Below are positions 45,743 through 55,618 of a stretch of 64,000 nucleotides of DNA, one piece after another. The DNA lies in assembly GCF_000373245.1 (NCBI RefSeq), contig NZ_KB890756.1:264580-328579 (forward strand), in the 5' to 3' direction. Numbering within the stretch: the stretch's first letter is position 1; every line of letters begins with the position of its first letter. Made by a program: the position numbers and the translations under genes. The DNA comes from Echinicola pacifica DSM 19836. GTDB taxonomy: Bacteria > Bacteroidota > Bacteroidia > Cytophagales > Cyclobacteriaceae. Under the pieces are notes generated by a model. The model had not been told where the DNA came from and did not search any database. It worked only from the letters and a program-made list of their open reading frames with translations.

Positions 45743-46327
45743 TTAAACGCCTTCAGCCTCGACAGATTTTACCTCTCCAGGAAGCATGCGTGTCAGCAGG
45801 TTTTCTATCCCCGCCTTGAGTGTCACCGTACTGGAAGGACAGCCTGAGCAAGAACCCTGCAAGAGCACCTTTACGACTCCCTCATCAAAGCTATGGAAAG
45901 TAATGGCTCCACCATCCTGCTCCACAGCCGGACGGATATACTCATCCAAAATCCCCTTGATCTTCTTCACCGTTTCGCTGTCATTTTCATCAAATAATGG
46001 ATCACTGTCCAGCACCACTGTCACCGCAGGCTTGCCCGCCTCCAGGTATTGCTTGATATGATCTCTGATGAAATCCTGTATTTCAGGCCATTCCAACTCC
46101 TCCTTCTTGGTCACAGTGACGAAGTTGGAAGCTATAAATACTCGCTCCACCGCCTCAAAATTAAATAATTCCTGAGCTAAGGGAGAATTCTCAGCACTCT
46201 CGGCCGTAGGGTAATCAAAACTCACCCCCTCATCCGCCAGCATAAAGTTCACTACGAACTTCAATGAATTTGGATTAGGATTGGCCTCCATATATAGATG
46301 AACTGGTCTCTTTTGTGCTTGTAACAT
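45743..46327 (-). CDS. Nfu/NifU-type iron-sulfur cluster scaffold protein
   Basis: A 194-residue carrier that binds a transient [4Fe-4S] cluster and passes it to target enzymes. The N-terminal Nfu_N domain has YMEANPNPNSLKFVVN, and the C-terminal NifU-like domain has the cluster ligands C160 and C163 in GSCSGCPSS. It stands alone rather than with suf genes. A -7 box and a palindrome upstream (next entry) suggest its own, possibly regulated promoter. Confidence 0.88.
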   Translation of the reverse strand: MLQAQKRPVHLYMEANPNPNSLKFVVNFMLADEGVSFDYPTAESAENSPLAQELFNFEAVERVFIASNFVTVTKKEELEWPEIQDFIRDHIKQYLEAGKPAVTVVLDSDPLFDENDSETVKKIKGILDEYIRPAVEQDGGAITFHSFDEGVVKVLLQGSCSGCPSSTVTLKAGIENLLTRMLPGEVKSVEAEGV

Positions 46328-46356
46328 GGTTTGGTAATTTTAGCTATATAGCAATT

Positions 46357-46382
46357 CAAACATAAGAACTAATTATTAGTTC
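46357..46382 (-). promoter_or_regulatory. Promoter and palindromic operator candidate upstream of the Nfu gene
   Basis: On the minus strand TATGTTTG (46364-46357) matches the -7 consensus TAnnTTTG, 29 bases before the ATG. Just upstream is the 17-base palindrome GAACTAATAATTAGTTC (46382-46366), perfect around one central base, placed where a repressor or activator could act. Confidence 0.5.
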
Positions 46383-46400
46383 CTATTTCTCCACAATTTA

Positions 46401-47729
46401 TTATTCGGTGCTGGTCAGCGGGTTTGACTTTCGGATCAATCCATCCGGCAGCTCCCCTTCTGTACTCGCCACCACAGTACATACCGTGGCATCACCAGTG
46501 ACATTCACCACAGTACGGAACATATCTAATATTCTATCTGGAGCCAAGATCAAGGCCAAGCCCGCCGAAGGAACACCGATCGACTCCAATACAATCAAGA
46601 GCATGATGAGTCCGGCACCAGGCACCCCTGCTGTCCCTATGGACGCCAAGGTAGCGGTAAGGACGATCATCAATTGCTGAGAAAGGCTCAGGTCTAAGCC
46701 TAATGCCTGCGCAATAAATACGGCTGCGACCCCTTGATAGAGGCTGGTGCCATCCATATTTATGGTCGCGCCTAGTGGCAATACAAAGCTGCTCACTTCC
46801 TCAGACACCCCTATCTCCTCCTCCAGCTGCCTCATGGTGACTGGCAGAGTCGCGGAGCTCGAGCTGGTAGAAAATGCTAAAAGCTGAGCCGGTCTAAGAG
46901 CCGCAAAGAAATCCTTATAAGTCACCTTGGTAAACAGCTTCAGAATACTTGGATACACCACCAAAATCATGATGAGCAAGCCCGCCACTACCAGAAGACT
47001 GTATTTCAATAAGGCAAGGAGTAATTCTATCGCCGAGTCGGGATTATCCCCTGCGATCTCCACTATCAGAGAAGCCATCAAGGCAAATACCCCATAGGGA
47101 GCGATCAGCATAATATATCCCACGATCTTAATGATGACATCATTCAGCCCATCAAAAAAGGCGATGACCGGGGAGGCTTTGGACTTGGGAATCTCCAATA
47201 AGGCTATCCCCATAATGATAGCAAAGAAAACTACCTGCAGCATGCTGGCATTATCAGTAGCCGCAAGAAAAACATTCTGAGGGACGATGTCCACCAGAGG
47301 CTTCAGTGGGCTTTGCTCCTGGAGCTCAGCGACCTGATTGCTCTTATCCCCCACCACATCATCGTACATGGTCATGAGGTTTTCACGGGTCTCTGGCGGT
47401 AGGCTTTTGCCCGGGGCAAATACATTAACCAGAACGAGGCCAAGACTCACGGCGATGACCGTGGTGATCATATATGCTCCGATGGTCTTGCCACCGATAC
47501 GGCTAAGTTTAGTAATATCACCCAAATTAGACACCCCGACTATCAAAGAGGCCAGAACCAGAGGCACCGCTATCATCTTTAGGGCATTAATGAAGATCGT
47601 ACCAATAGGCTTGATATAATCTATAACAAAATCCGGTGAAAGCTCTGCCTTGACCACCACTAGGCCAACTATTAATCCCAAAATCAATCCTATGATGATC
47701 TGGGTGTGAAGGGGTATCTTTTTCAGCAT
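46401..47729 (-). CDS. Dicarboxylate/amino acid:cation symporter (DAACS family)
   Basis: A 442-residue transporter with about eight helices and the two hairpins of the GltPh fold. The family motifs are FSTSSSSATLPVTM (serine-rich hairpin 1), INMDGTSLYQGVAAVF (NMDGT, Na+ site) and SIGTAGVPGAGLIML (hairpin 2), followed by DRILDMFRTVVNVTGDA with the substrate-binding Asp/Asn. It takes up glutamate, aspartate or C4-dicarboxylates with Na+ or H+. Between aroC and the Nfu gene, same strand, 18 bases after aroC. Confidence 0.9.
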   Translation of the reverse strand: MLKKIPLHTQIIIGLILGLIVGLVVVKAELSPDFVIDYIKPIGTIFINALKMIAVPLVLASLIVGVSNLGDITKLSRIGGKTIGAYMITTVIAVSLGLVLVNVFAPGKSLPPETRENLMTMYDDVVGDKSNQVAELQEQSPLKPLVDIVPQNVFLAATDNASMLQVVFFAIIMGIALLEIPKSKASPVIAFFDGLNDVIIKIVGYIMLIAPYGVFALMASLIVEIAGDNPDSAIELLLALLKYSLLVVAGLLIMILVVYPSILKLFTKVTYKDFFAALRPAQLLAFSTSSSSATLPVTMRQLEEEIGVSEEVSSFVLPLGATINMDGTSLYQGVAAVFIAQALGLDLSLSQQLMIVLTATLASIGTAGVPGAGLIMLLIVLESIGVPSAGLALILAPDRILDMFRTVVNVTGDATVCTVVASTEGELPDGLIRKSNPLTSTE

Positions 47730-47747
47730 ACTATTTGGGTTAAATTC

Positions 47748-48830
47748 CTAAACATCCAATTTATTCATTCGACTCAGTAAAAGAAAGTCCGCTAGGACCA
47801 ATGCAGTCATAGCTTCCACGATCGGTACGGCACGTGGCACTACACAAGGGTCATGGCGGCCTTTTCCAGATACCGTCACATTTTCTCCTGCTTCATTTAC
47901 ACTATCTTGATCCTTCATGATGGTCGCCACTGGCTTAAAAGCCACCCTGAAATATATATCTTCTCCATTCGAAATACCACCTTGTATGCCCCCAGAATTA
48001 TTGGTCCTGGTCCTTACACGCCCTTCATCCATATAAAACGCGTCATTGTGCTCCGATCCCAACATGGTCACGCCATCAAAACCACTTCCATATTCAAAGC
48101 CCTTGACCGCATTGATGCTCAGCATCGCCTTGCCGAGGTCAGCGTGCAGCCGATCAAATACCGGCTCGCCAAGGCCTACAGGCACCTGTCTGGCCACGCA
48201 AGACACCACTCCGCCTACCGTATCCCGGTTTTTTCGGATTTCATCGATATATTCTATCATATCCTGAGCGATGATGGGATCTGGACATCTTACGATATTC
48301 TTCTCAATCTCGGAAAAATCTAGCTCTTGGTAGGGTTTATCTAATTTTATATGTCCAGCCTGAGAAACATAGGCATTGATTTCTACACCAATATGCTTCA
48401 AGTAAAGCTTCGCTACAGCCCCTGCTGCCACTCTGGCGGCAGTTTCTCTGGCACTGCTCCTGCCTCCACCACGATAATCCCGCGTGCCATATTTCTCCTG
48501 ATAGGTGAAATCCGCATGGGAAGGACGGTATTTATCAGCTATATGTGAATAATCCTTGCTCTTTTGATCAGTGTTCATGATCACTATGGCGATAGGTGTC
48601 CCGGTACTTACCCCCTCAAACACCCCTGAAAGTATCTGACACTCGTCCTCCTCCTTCCGCTGCGTAGTGATCTTTGACTGCCCTGGCTTACGCCGCTGCA
48701 GTTCCTGACGGATAAACTCCTCGTCTATTGGCAATCCTGCAGGGCAGCCATCTATAATGACGCCAAGCCCTTTTCCATGTGATTCACCAAAGGTGCTTAT
48801 CCTAAATACTCTTCCAAATGAATTACCCAT
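47748..48830 (-). CDS. aroC: Chorismate synthase
   Basis: Makes chorismate from EPSP, last step of the shikimate pathway, with reduced FMN. 360 residues; the family signatures [35 protein letters not shown] and the late [17 protein letters not shown] are intact. Its ATG overlaps the batD stop by one base (TAATG), so it is translated by coupling, though the two functions are unrelated. Confidence 0.94.
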   Translation of the reverse strand: MGNSFGRVFRISTFGESHGKGLGVIIDGCPAGLPIDEEFIRQELQRRKPGQSKITTQRKEEDECQILSGVFEGVSTGTPIAIVIMNTDQKSKDYSHIADKYRPSHADFTYQEKYGTRDYRGGGRSSARETAARVAAGAVAKLYLKHIGVEINAYVSQAGHIKLDKPYQELDFSEIEKNIVRCPDPIIAQDMIEYIDEIRKNRDTVGGVVSCVARQVPVGLGEPVFDRLHADLGKAMLSINAVKGFEYGSGFDGVTMLGSEHNDAFYMDEGRVRTRTNNSGGIQGGISNGEDIYFRVAFKPVATIMKDQDSVNEAGENVTVSGKGRHDPCVVPRAVPIVEAMTALVLADFLLLSRMNKLDV

Positions 48831-50278
48831 TACTTCCTTTTAATAATCATCACGAGCAGTAAAATCACTGCGCCGATAAGTAACAAATTGATAAAAGCCG
48901 AAAAATAATACTTAAATCGCTGGTTTAAAAGATTATTATCCGCTAGTTCTATTAAATCGTATATTCCGCCAAGCCTTGTCGATGAAATGGACTGATTTAT
49001 TTTGCTCTCCCCTACCACATCCAATACCGCCTGTGGCCGCAAGGTATCGTAGGTTTCCTTTTCTGTATTGAAATAGATCCACTCAAAATGATCCCTTAGG
49101 CGCACCTCACCGGGCTCATTGACCGTAATATAATATTCGTATTGCTTGATCCCTGATACCTGACCACGCCCTCGGTTGACCTGCTGGCGCTCATTGGGGT
49201 CATAAGTGTTCAATTTCTGAATATTGATCTTCCTCGGTGGCTTGATGGTATTGATATTGCCCTCTCCAGATATCCCAAAGGTATAAGTAAGTCCCTCACC
49301 TGTCTCCACCTTCTTGGTTTCAAAATTCTCACGCAAGCGGTAATTCCCCACACTTACCTCATTCCTCAATGGATGCGGAGGAAGAGCCTTTACAAAAACA
49401 GATTTGCCCGGGGCATGAAACGTTTTGAAATCCTCCTGTCGGTTGGAGCCGAAAAAAGAAGGATTCTTCGCTACTTTATATTTGATCATCTCCCAGTTGA
49501 TACTCGGAAGCTTTATAGCCCCTTCATTAAAGGGGTAAAAGGTGGATTCATAGACCTTAAATCGAGTCCAGTTTTTACCATCTATGGTCACTCGCTCAGC
49601 CTGAATATTAGTAATATTGAAATTCTCTTCCCAGGCATTCGTTGGCTTGATTTTTTTGACGATCGCCTCCAGCTGCTTGCTAGGCTCATAGAAGTCAAAT
49701 GGCGCCTGGTTGTTTTCGGACATATAGAAAGCCAGGCTGACATTGAAGCCCTCACCAATATAGATGCTGTCCTTATCCACGCTCATCGCAAAAAATGCCT
49801 CATCATCAAGCTCTACAAATTCCTGATCCTCACTTTTATTCCGCCCAAAAAATTCATCAAAAGGATCGGTGCTCTTTTGGGAATTGGACTTGCTCTGGCT
49901 AGGCTCCACCACCGTGATGGCCTTCCCAGGACTGGAAACCGCCTCCCCATTGATCTGAATAGTGAAATTAGGTAATTTAAACGTACCCTTTTTGGCAGGT
50001 TTATAGTACTGCACGATGCTATTGGTACTGCTCATCTGCCCATTGATCACATTCATGGAAGAAGACTGGGAAATCCCCTGCTTCTGGAAACCGGGGATTT
50101 CCGGGAAAGAGTCATAGGACTTTATTTTTTCGTCAGAAATAGTTATTTTTATACTGAACGTTTCATTAAACCCTATTTCATCTGGGCCTAGTTCTATTTT
50201 CACTTCCTGAGCAAAGGAATTTGAAAAAACAGCAGTCCATATAAATACTAGGGAGAAGAAAATTTTCGTTATTTTCAT
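48830..50278 (-). CDS. batD: BatD-type protein (aerotolerance-related)
   Basis: A 482-residue envelope protein. The ATG at 50278 gives a clean signal peptide ([20 protein letters not shown] with SFAQ as cleavage area); the frame opens nine codons earlier. The body is made of Ig-like beta domains ([40 protein letters not shown]), and the C-terminus is one helix ([16 protein letters not shown]) with a basic end. BatD is usually next to batA/B/C; here it is alone and followed by aroC. Confidence 0.8.
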   Translation of the reverse strand: MKITKIFFSLVFIWTAVFSNSFAQEVKIELGPDEIGFNETFSIKITISDEKIKSYDSFPEIPGFQKQGISQSSSMNVINGQMSSTNSIVQYYKPAKKGTFKLPNFTIQINGEAVSSPGKAITVVEPSQSKSNSQKSTDPFDEFFGRNKSEDQEFVELDDEAFFAMSVDKDSIYIGEGFNVSLAFYMSENNQAPFDFYEPSKQLEAIVKKIKPTNAWEENFNITNIQAERVTIDGKNWTRFKVYESTFYPFNEGAIKLPSINWEMIKYKVAKNPSFFGSNRQEDFKTFHAPGKSVFVKALPPHPLRNEVSVGNYRLRENFETKKVETGEGLTYTFGISGEGNINTIKPPRKINIQKLNTYDPNERQQVNRGRGQVSGIKQYEYYITVNEPGEVRLRDHFEWIYFNTEKETYDTLRPQAVLDVVGESKINQSISSTRLGGIYDLIELADNNLLNQRFKYYFSAFINLLLIGAVILLLVMIIKRK

Positions 50279-50393
50279 AGGTAAGCGACATACTTTAGAT
50301 TGCAAATTAACGAGTATATTTTAAACGTAACAAATTCAAAGTATTGTCATAGCCAAAATTAAGATTGTTTCACTATAATAATTAGTATGAGCC

Positions 50394-50582
50394 ATGATAG
50401 AATATGTTAAAACCATTTTGCTCAAGGTGAGTTTTGACAAGAAACTTTTCGAGAAAGAGTTAAGGAAAGGCCTCAACATGTTGACGCCTCCTGAGGTTCA
50501 GGAATTTAGAATATGGTGCTACAAGACTTTTGCAAAAATTTATCTGGGGGTACTCAATAAATATTTTGTAAAGCTTACTTGA
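50394..50582 (+). CDS. Small conserved-type protein of unknown function
   Basis: A 62-residue soluble helical protein: MIEYVKTILLKVSFDKKLFE, a basic helix, then PPEVQEFRIWCYKTFAKIY. Codon use and a terminator right after the stop support it as a real gene. It recalls small proteins found next to stress genes in Bacteroidota, but I cannot assign a function. Divergent from batD. Confidence 0.7.
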   Translation: MIEYVKTILLKVSFDKKLFEKELRKGLNMLTPPEVQEFRIWCYKTFAKIYLGVLNKYFVKLT

Positions 50583-50590
50583 AGTTAGCG

Positions 50591-50615
50591 GCCTCGCATA
50601 GCGGGGCTTTTTTTT
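50591..50615 (+). terminator. Rho-independent terminator after the 62-residue gene
   Basis: GCCTCGC/GCGGGGC stem (one G-T pair) with a 3-base loop and eight T, eight bases after the stop. Confidence 0.75.
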
Positions 50616-50806
50616 GTCTATTTCTGAAAAATTTTGATTGAAAATAAAAAATTGTGATCAAGCAGAAAAATTATGCAGCTTCTATATTTCCTTTCCATAT
50701 CCCTTAAGTATTAATAAAGCCTAATAGCGGCCTCTTATCACTTTGAAAAAAATCAGAAAACTCTTTTAGATCACTTAGCCTGTTCTTCTACCCTCACTTG
50801 CATATT

Positions 50807-51118
50807 TCAAAGCTCTTTCACATTCTTTCCCAGTACCTTCAAGCGTCCCAGTATATTTACCACAAAGGCAAAAGCAATTGGTAGTAAGGGTACAGCTATA
50901 TCCGGCCTCGTCCTGATTTCTACCGACTTCAGATCATGGTTTTGGGAAAAGAAATTCCCCGATGCAATTAAGAATATCACTATTGCCGCAAAAAACGTCA
51001 AATTTGTGTTCTTAATAATACGTCCTATCACCAGCCATATTCCCCCATTTAATAGAGCACCAAAATACATAGGCAAAGAAAATTGATTCTTAAAATCAAT
51101 GCAGTCTAATTTCTTCAA
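50807..51118 (-). CDS. Small membrane protein of unknown function
   Basis: A 103-residue frame (TTG at 51118; the open frame reaches 51187 but then runs into the neighbouring terminator) with three hydrophobic helices: YFGALLNGGIWLVIG, LTFFAAIVIFLIASG and AVPLLPIAFAFVVNILG. The start is uncertain, as the first clear ATG is inside the first helix. Composition is protein-like, but there is no recognised family. Confidence 0.5.
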   Translation of the reverse strand: MKKLDCIDFKNQFSLPMYFGALLNGGIWLVIGRIIKNTNLTFFAAIVIFLIASGNFFSQNHDLKSVEIRTRPDIAVPLLPIAFAFVVNILGRLKVLGKNVKEL

Positions 51119-51158
51119 TTCACTAAATAATATTATCGGATTAGTATAGATAAAAAAC

Positions 51159-51188
51159 AATGGTCCAGGACTTCCGCCTTGGACCATT
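51159..51188 (-). terminator. Rho-independent terminator after the TIM-barrel gene
   Basis: A perfect 9-bp stem AATGGTCCA/TGGACCATT with a 12-base loop; the minus strand continues GTTTTTTATC. Confidence 0.8.
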
Positions 51189-51222
51189 ACTATAAAACGC
51201 TTAGGACATTTGTTGAATTATT

Positions 51223-52353
51223 TCATAAATCCTCCATCGTCACCACTGGAACATCCTTAGCAGCAGCGGCCTTCAATTCTTTATACTCAACTACTGGAAA
51301 CTGGTACCCCTCTTCGGTAAGCGGCCATAAGATGGGGCTTAGGTTGAGCACCGTGGCTAAATACCCCTGCATGATCGCAGCCATATTACCCGTTCCCTTG
51401 GATAGGGCGGCCTCATTTTCTATTTCAAATGGACCTCTAAAGCCTCTTTCTTGCAAGACATTTATAAATTTCCTCCAATCCATGCTGTCCCCAAGGCCAA
51501 AGCCAGGTAAAGTCGCTTCATAATGATGCCGGTCCCATTCGCTCTGAGGAAGGGGCACCCCTGCACTAGCGGCCAATGTGGCATTGACCTGCTGGGTAGG
51601 GTACATATTGCCCCAGAAAGGGTCAGAATTATTCCTTGTGGACTTGACATGGACCCGTTTTAGCCGGTTCATATCAGTATGCCGGATCACCTCCACAGGG
51701 TCCGTCTGCTGCCACACATCATGCGAGGGATCATAGATCTCCCCATGAGCGGCACTAGGGACGAGCTCATACATAAGCTTCCGAGCAGCCAGCACCCCCG
51801 GAAGATTATTGAAAGTCCCCGAATATCCCACAGACCTCCAGCCCTCCATCGGGCAATTTTCATACAGAAGCGTAACTCCCAAATCCTCCGCATAACGTAC
51901 AATAGGTGCAAAAACCCGCTGATATTCTTCCAGATTCTTCTCAAAACCATTCTCCTGATTTCCCAGTTCATGATTATAGCCCACAAAAGTCCCCACATTC
52001 ACGTCATTGTCATCGCCTCCCAACAAATGAGCCATGCGAATCAATTTAAGAATATGGTTTTGGTTCTTTATCCTCTGCGAAGGCTCACCACCTATCATAT
52101 TGTCAAATGCCCCTAAGGAAAGGCGTAATCCAGCAGCATTAAATTTTTCGAGAATTTCCTTTGCCCTGTCGGGCGAAAAATGATCATAATCCAAATGCGT
52201 AGCTACAAAATCATCACGAGTGCCGTCCTTTCTGAAAACACATACATCCAAACCTTGCACCCCTACCAGCTGGGCTTTTTGGATCACCTGGTCTAGTGTC
52301 AATTGATCAAAGGCGGAAGTCATTATCCATATCGGGCTGTGCATATTTTTCAC
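51223..52353 (-). CDS. TIM-barrel sugar phosphate isomerase/epimerase-like protein
   Basis: A 376-residue xylose-isomerase-like (AP endonuclease 2 superfamily) protein. Metal-binding candidates lie in LLYENCPMEGW, EIYDPSHDVW (D and H), KRVHVKSTRNNSD and a final GPFEIENEAAL glutamate. It acts on sugars or inositols in the cytosol; the substrate is unknown. The start is GTG at 52353 or ATG at 52344, three codons later. It ends with a strong terminator. Confidence 0.8.
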   Translation of the reverse strand: MKNMHSPIWIMTSAFDQLTLDQVIQKAQLVGVQGLDVCVFRKDGTRDDFVATHLDYDHFSPDRAKEILEKFNAAGLRLSLGAFDNMIGGEPSQRIKNQNHILKLIRMAHLLGGDDNDVNVGTFVGYNHELGNQENGFEKNLEEYQRVFAPIVRYAEDLGVTLLYENCPMEGWRSVGYSGTFNNLPGVLAARKLMYELVPSAAHGEIYDPSHDVWQQTDPVEVIRHTDMNRLKRVHVKSTRNNSDPFWGNMYPTQQVNATLAASAGVPLPQSEWDRHHYEATLPGFGLGDSMDWRKFINVLQERGFRGPFEIENEAALSKGTGNMAAIMQGYLATVLNLSPILWPLTEEGYQFPVVEYKELKAAAAKDVPVVTMEDL

Positions 52354-52401
52354 TTTTAGTAAATCAATAAATTAAAAGATAAATTCGGAAAAGCGGTGGT
52401 A

Positions 52402-52887
52402 TCAATGGAAGGTATAGCGGATCGAAATCCCTACTTCATCGCCCCACCATCCCACATCCTGGTTTAGGTTAAAGGCAGGCTTATAATCCAGGGAAATATT
52501 GATGGGGGCATCCACAAACTTATAATCCAGGCCCAGAATCCCATCTATCCCAAATACGGTATAGCTCTCATCGGGATCATCAAAGGGCGGATCACTTCGG
52601 TCTCCCCAGGTGCCCAGATGAGCCCCTCCTCCATAGAACCACCTCAAACCACGGACCTCGCGAATATCCATATGGTATTCATACAATCCCGTCACGATCA
52701 AGCCCTTCCACCGGCTATGGATGATCCCCTCAATCGCCCCTTCAGCGGTTAGAAAATGTTTTACCGACAGTCCTGTGGTCACGCCAGCACGTAAGCCCAC
52801 GCCTGTCCCATAGGTCTGTGCCTGAGCCTCGGGGGCATACAGCATCCAGCTTATGGATAGCAATAATAAGATTCCTAATTTTTTCAT
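52402..52887 (-). CDS. Small outer-membrane beta-barrel-like protein
   Basis: 161 residues with a signal peptide (KKLGILLLLSISWMLYAPEA and QAQ cleavage). The mature protein is made of alternating aromatic/Gly strands (LIVTGLYEYHMDI, LRWFYGGGAHLG, INISLDYKPAFNL) and ends with Phe-His (VGISIRYTFH) as outer-membrane barrels do. Probably an eight-strand barrel. Likely paired with the TIM-barrel gene (48 bases apart). Confidence 0.7.
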   Translation of the reverse strand: MKKLGILLLLSISWMLYAPEAQAQTYGTGVGLRAGVTTGLSVKHFLTAEGAIEGIIHSRWKGLIVTGLYEYHMDIREVRGLRWFYGGGAHLGTWGDRSDPPFDDPDESYTVFGIDGILGLDYKFVDAPINISLDYKPAFNLNQDVGWWGDEVGISIRYTFH

Positions 52888-53205
52888 AGTTGGTTTTTAT
52901 TATGCCACAAGATAAAATAAAGTGGGCAATTATCATGACTATTAACCCGATATGGGTGATCAGGGAAGAATCTGCCCCTAAGGATGGAAGCTATCCACAT
53001 CAGCTAATTTCGATAAAGTTTTGCTCAAGGACAAGTGCAACCCTAGCCAGGGAAAAAGACAAATTGTCCTATTCAGGGGTAAAATCTATCCCTCGAAACC
53101 GGTCTTTGGTGCTATATAACTTATGGCAATATCGGGCAGGGAGGCCTCACTTATACTGCCGATGAGATAATAAAAATGAGCTAAATTTCGCTTTTAACGA
53201 GTCAG
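52888..53205. other. Intergenic region, no gene seen
   Basis: 318 bases between the outer-membrane protein gene and the 5-FCL stop, both minus strand; a plus-strand frame crosses it but looks like noise. Confidence 0.4.
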
Positions 53206-53787
53206 CTATGAAAAAGTCAAAATCCCCGCTGGCGTCAGGCAGTAGTCTAAGGGGACATCATGATCCTCCACCTCCAACTGCTCTTCGGGGAGGAAATAGG
53301 ACAGGCCGATTTTGACGGTAGAGGGAGACAAATCAGCCAAAAATCGATCATAGAATCCTTTACCATAACCCAGTCTATTGCCACTGCGATCATAGGCCAA
53401 TAAGGGGATGAAGACCACTTGCAGCAATTTGGGATCGGAGAGTTCTTCCACCTGGACGGGGATAGGAATGCCCCAGGAGTCCTCGTGAAAAGTCGTTTGG
53501 TCGCCGATTTTCACTGTGGACATCCCTCCATCCGCAAAATCTGCAATGGAGGTATATACCTTCTTTTGAAGCCCAATCAATTCTTCAATCAAGGCTAAAG
53601 TATCAATTTCATATAAGCGCCTGATCGGCAAAAAAACATGGATATGCTTCCATTCTGCATGTTCACTAAGCAGCTGTAAGGCTTGCCTTGTAATTTCCTC
53701 TGACAGGCGGAGACGCTCGGAATCGCCCAGCTGCTTCCGCCGCTGTTTATAGAGATTTCTTAAGCTCTGCTTATCCTTCATCTTCAT
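53206..53787 (-). CDS. 5-formyltetrahydrofolate cyclo-ligase
   Basis: Converts 5-formyl-THF to 5,10-methenyl-THF with ATP. 193 residues from the ATG at 53787 (MKMKDKQSLRNLYKQRR), which lies inside the 3' end of bshC. The nucleotide/folate motif GNRLGYGKGFYDRFL and the final DVPLDYCLTPAGIL are intact. Translation is probably coupled to bshC. Complements purU in one-carbon metabolism. Confidence 0.9.
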   Translation of the reverse strand: MKMKDKQSLRNLYKQRRKQLGDSERLRLSEEITRQALQLLSEHAEWKHIHVFLPIRRLYEIDTLALIEELIGLQKKVYTSIADFADGGMSTVKIGDQTTFHEDSWGIPIPVQVEELSDPKLLQVVFIPLLAYDRSGNRLGYGKGFYDRFLADLSPSTVKIGLSYFLPEEQLEVEDHDVPLDYCLTPAGILTFS

Positions 53788-55339
53788 GCAGGATAATATA
53801 GGTAAACTCCAGCGGGTCAAAATGAGGGTATAACTTATCGATAAAAGAGGAATCCGCCAGATAAAACTCCAGGAAATTCACCTTTCTTTCCTGGGCGGTA
53901 CCTCCGGGGAAAAGCACTTTTTTCACGTCCTGGATTCTTTGCAGCGCGATATCCATATGTTTCTCCTCGCCTTTTCTCAGTTTGACCGCATAGTGATCCA
54001 GCACCTTGCCAGCACGGACTTTTGCGGCTTCCGCCGAATTCTTCAATGTCGGATCGATAGGAGCACCCTTCTGCGCCAATCGCTCAAAAATGGCAGCCAA
54101 GGCTTTCTTTTCTTCTTCTAAGTCCAGATCAGACTGCGCATGCTCACGCACATAAGCCTTCTTTAGGCTTTCATACGATTCAAAAAGCTGAGGATATTCG
54201 AATCCCAATTCAGAGATTTTATGTTTTGTTCCTTTTGGAAGGATCATAGCAAAGTTTCTAGGCATAATCGCCGGCACCTGCACCCGGTAATGATCAAATA
54301 CTGTCTTCAGCTGCAGCCAGTAGGCCACCTCTGCAGGACCTCCCAGATAGGCGATATTAGGTAAGATCACTTCCTCGTATAGTGGCCTCAGCACCACATT
54401 GGGGCTGAATCTCCATGGCTCATTTTCCACCAATTCCAGCATCTGCTCCTTAGTGAAAGTCTGCCCATTATCCACCAACTCAAAGCCCTCATCGGTTTTC
54501 AATATGCGACTTCTTAAGCCCTTGTCTAAATAGAAGAAATTGATTTCTCTCGGGTAAATCTGGCTTTTATAGCCCAGCGCCTCCAGTTTTTCACTTTGCT
54601 GCTGCACCAGGTCATTGGCGACGGGAGCACTTAGCTCTTCCTTAATTACAGGGACAAACAGGCGCTTCAGAGCTGAATCATGTCCATCTACAATAAGTAA
54701 GCCCTTTTCTCCAAAGAGGTGATTGACATAATGCCGAACGGCAGTGGAAAGGTTTTTGGTGTTTTTATAGGCAGTTTTGAAAAAATCAGGGGCAAAGCTA
54801 AGTTCTTTCAGCAGGGATTTTAGCTCCTCATCAATGGTGAAATCTCCAACTGCCCCAGTTTGGAGGGAATTCCATTGGTATTTTTTACCTTGGTAATTGA
54901 AATAATTGATTTCTTCAAAATCGTGATCCTCAGTAGCCATCCAATATACTGGAACGAAATGATAGTCGGGATACTGCTGTGAGAGCTGCTCCGCTAGGCG
55001 GATAGTACTTACGATTTTATAGATAAAGTAAAGTGGCCCCGTAAACAAATTCAGCTGATGTCCGGTGGTCACCGTAAAGGTTTTGGAATCTCTCAGGCTG
55101 TCGATATTGGCGAGGGTGACCTCTTGACAGCTAATATCAAGGTATTGGTCCTTAAGGGCTTTTGCGAGTACTTCCCGCTGAGCTCCCTCCATGTTTTTCT
55201 GCTGGATCAGTTCTTGGAAGTTTTCCAAGGTAGGAAACACATTATAAAAAGGTATGAGCTGATCCTTCTGTGCGATATAATCCAAAAACAAAGAAGAAAA
55301 CTGTCCGGTACACTCGGGCTCTACAGTGGACTTTAACAT
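53771..55339 (-). CDS. bshC: Bacillithiol biosynthesis cysteine-adding enzyme
   Basis: Last step of bacillithiol synthesis, adding cysteine to glucosaminyl-malate. A 522-residue protein with the early TVTTGHQLNLFTGPLYFIYK motif, VYWMATEDHDFEEIN and LRPLYEEVILPNIAYLGGPA that define BshC. Its presence predicts bacillithiol as the low-molecular-weight thiol; bshA and bshB are not in this window. Confidence 0.9.
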   Translation of the reverse strand: MLKSTVEPECTGQFSSLFLDYIAQKDQLIPFYNVFPTLENFQELIQQKNMEGAQREVLAKALKDQYLDISCQEVTLANIDSLRDSKTFTVTTGHQLNLFTGPLYFIYKIVSTIRLAEQLSQQYPDYHFVPVYWMATEDHDFEEINYFNYQGKKYQWNSLQTGAVGDFTIDEELKSLLKELSFAPDFFKTAYKNTKNLSTAVRHYVNHLFGEKGLLIVDGHDSALKRLFVPVIKEELSAPVANDLVQQQSEKLEALGYKSQIYPREINFFYLDKGLRSRILKTDEGFELVDNGQTFTKEQMLELVENEPWRFSPNVVLRPLYEEVILPNIAYLGGPAEVAYWLQLKTVFDHYRVQVPAIMPRNFAMILPKGTKHKISELGFEYPQLFESYESLKKAYVREHAQSDLDLEEEKKALAAIFERLAQKGAPIDPTLKNSAEAAKVRAGKVLDHYAVKLRKGEEKHMDIALQRIQDVKKVLFPGGTAQERKVNFLEFYLADSSFIDKLYPHFDPLEFTYIILHEDEG

Positions 55340-55618
55340 ATAAATTGAAAATTTTTACTGGGCTGAAAAGGGCTTTAGGTGTTTAAACTCCATTATAAAG
55401 GGTAAAGTTCGCATTTTTCCTCAAAAACCATAATCGGTAAATATATAGTTTGGGAAGAGAATTATTCCTGTTTAATAGTATCCATAATATTATAAACAGG
55501 CCAGTGCATCTTCTTGGTAATTTTGTAAGAAGAAAAACAAAGCAAGCTCCGGGAAATCGGCAAAGCATGTTTTGGATAATAAGAAATTTATATCAGGACC
55601 CAGAAAAAAGGAAATAGT

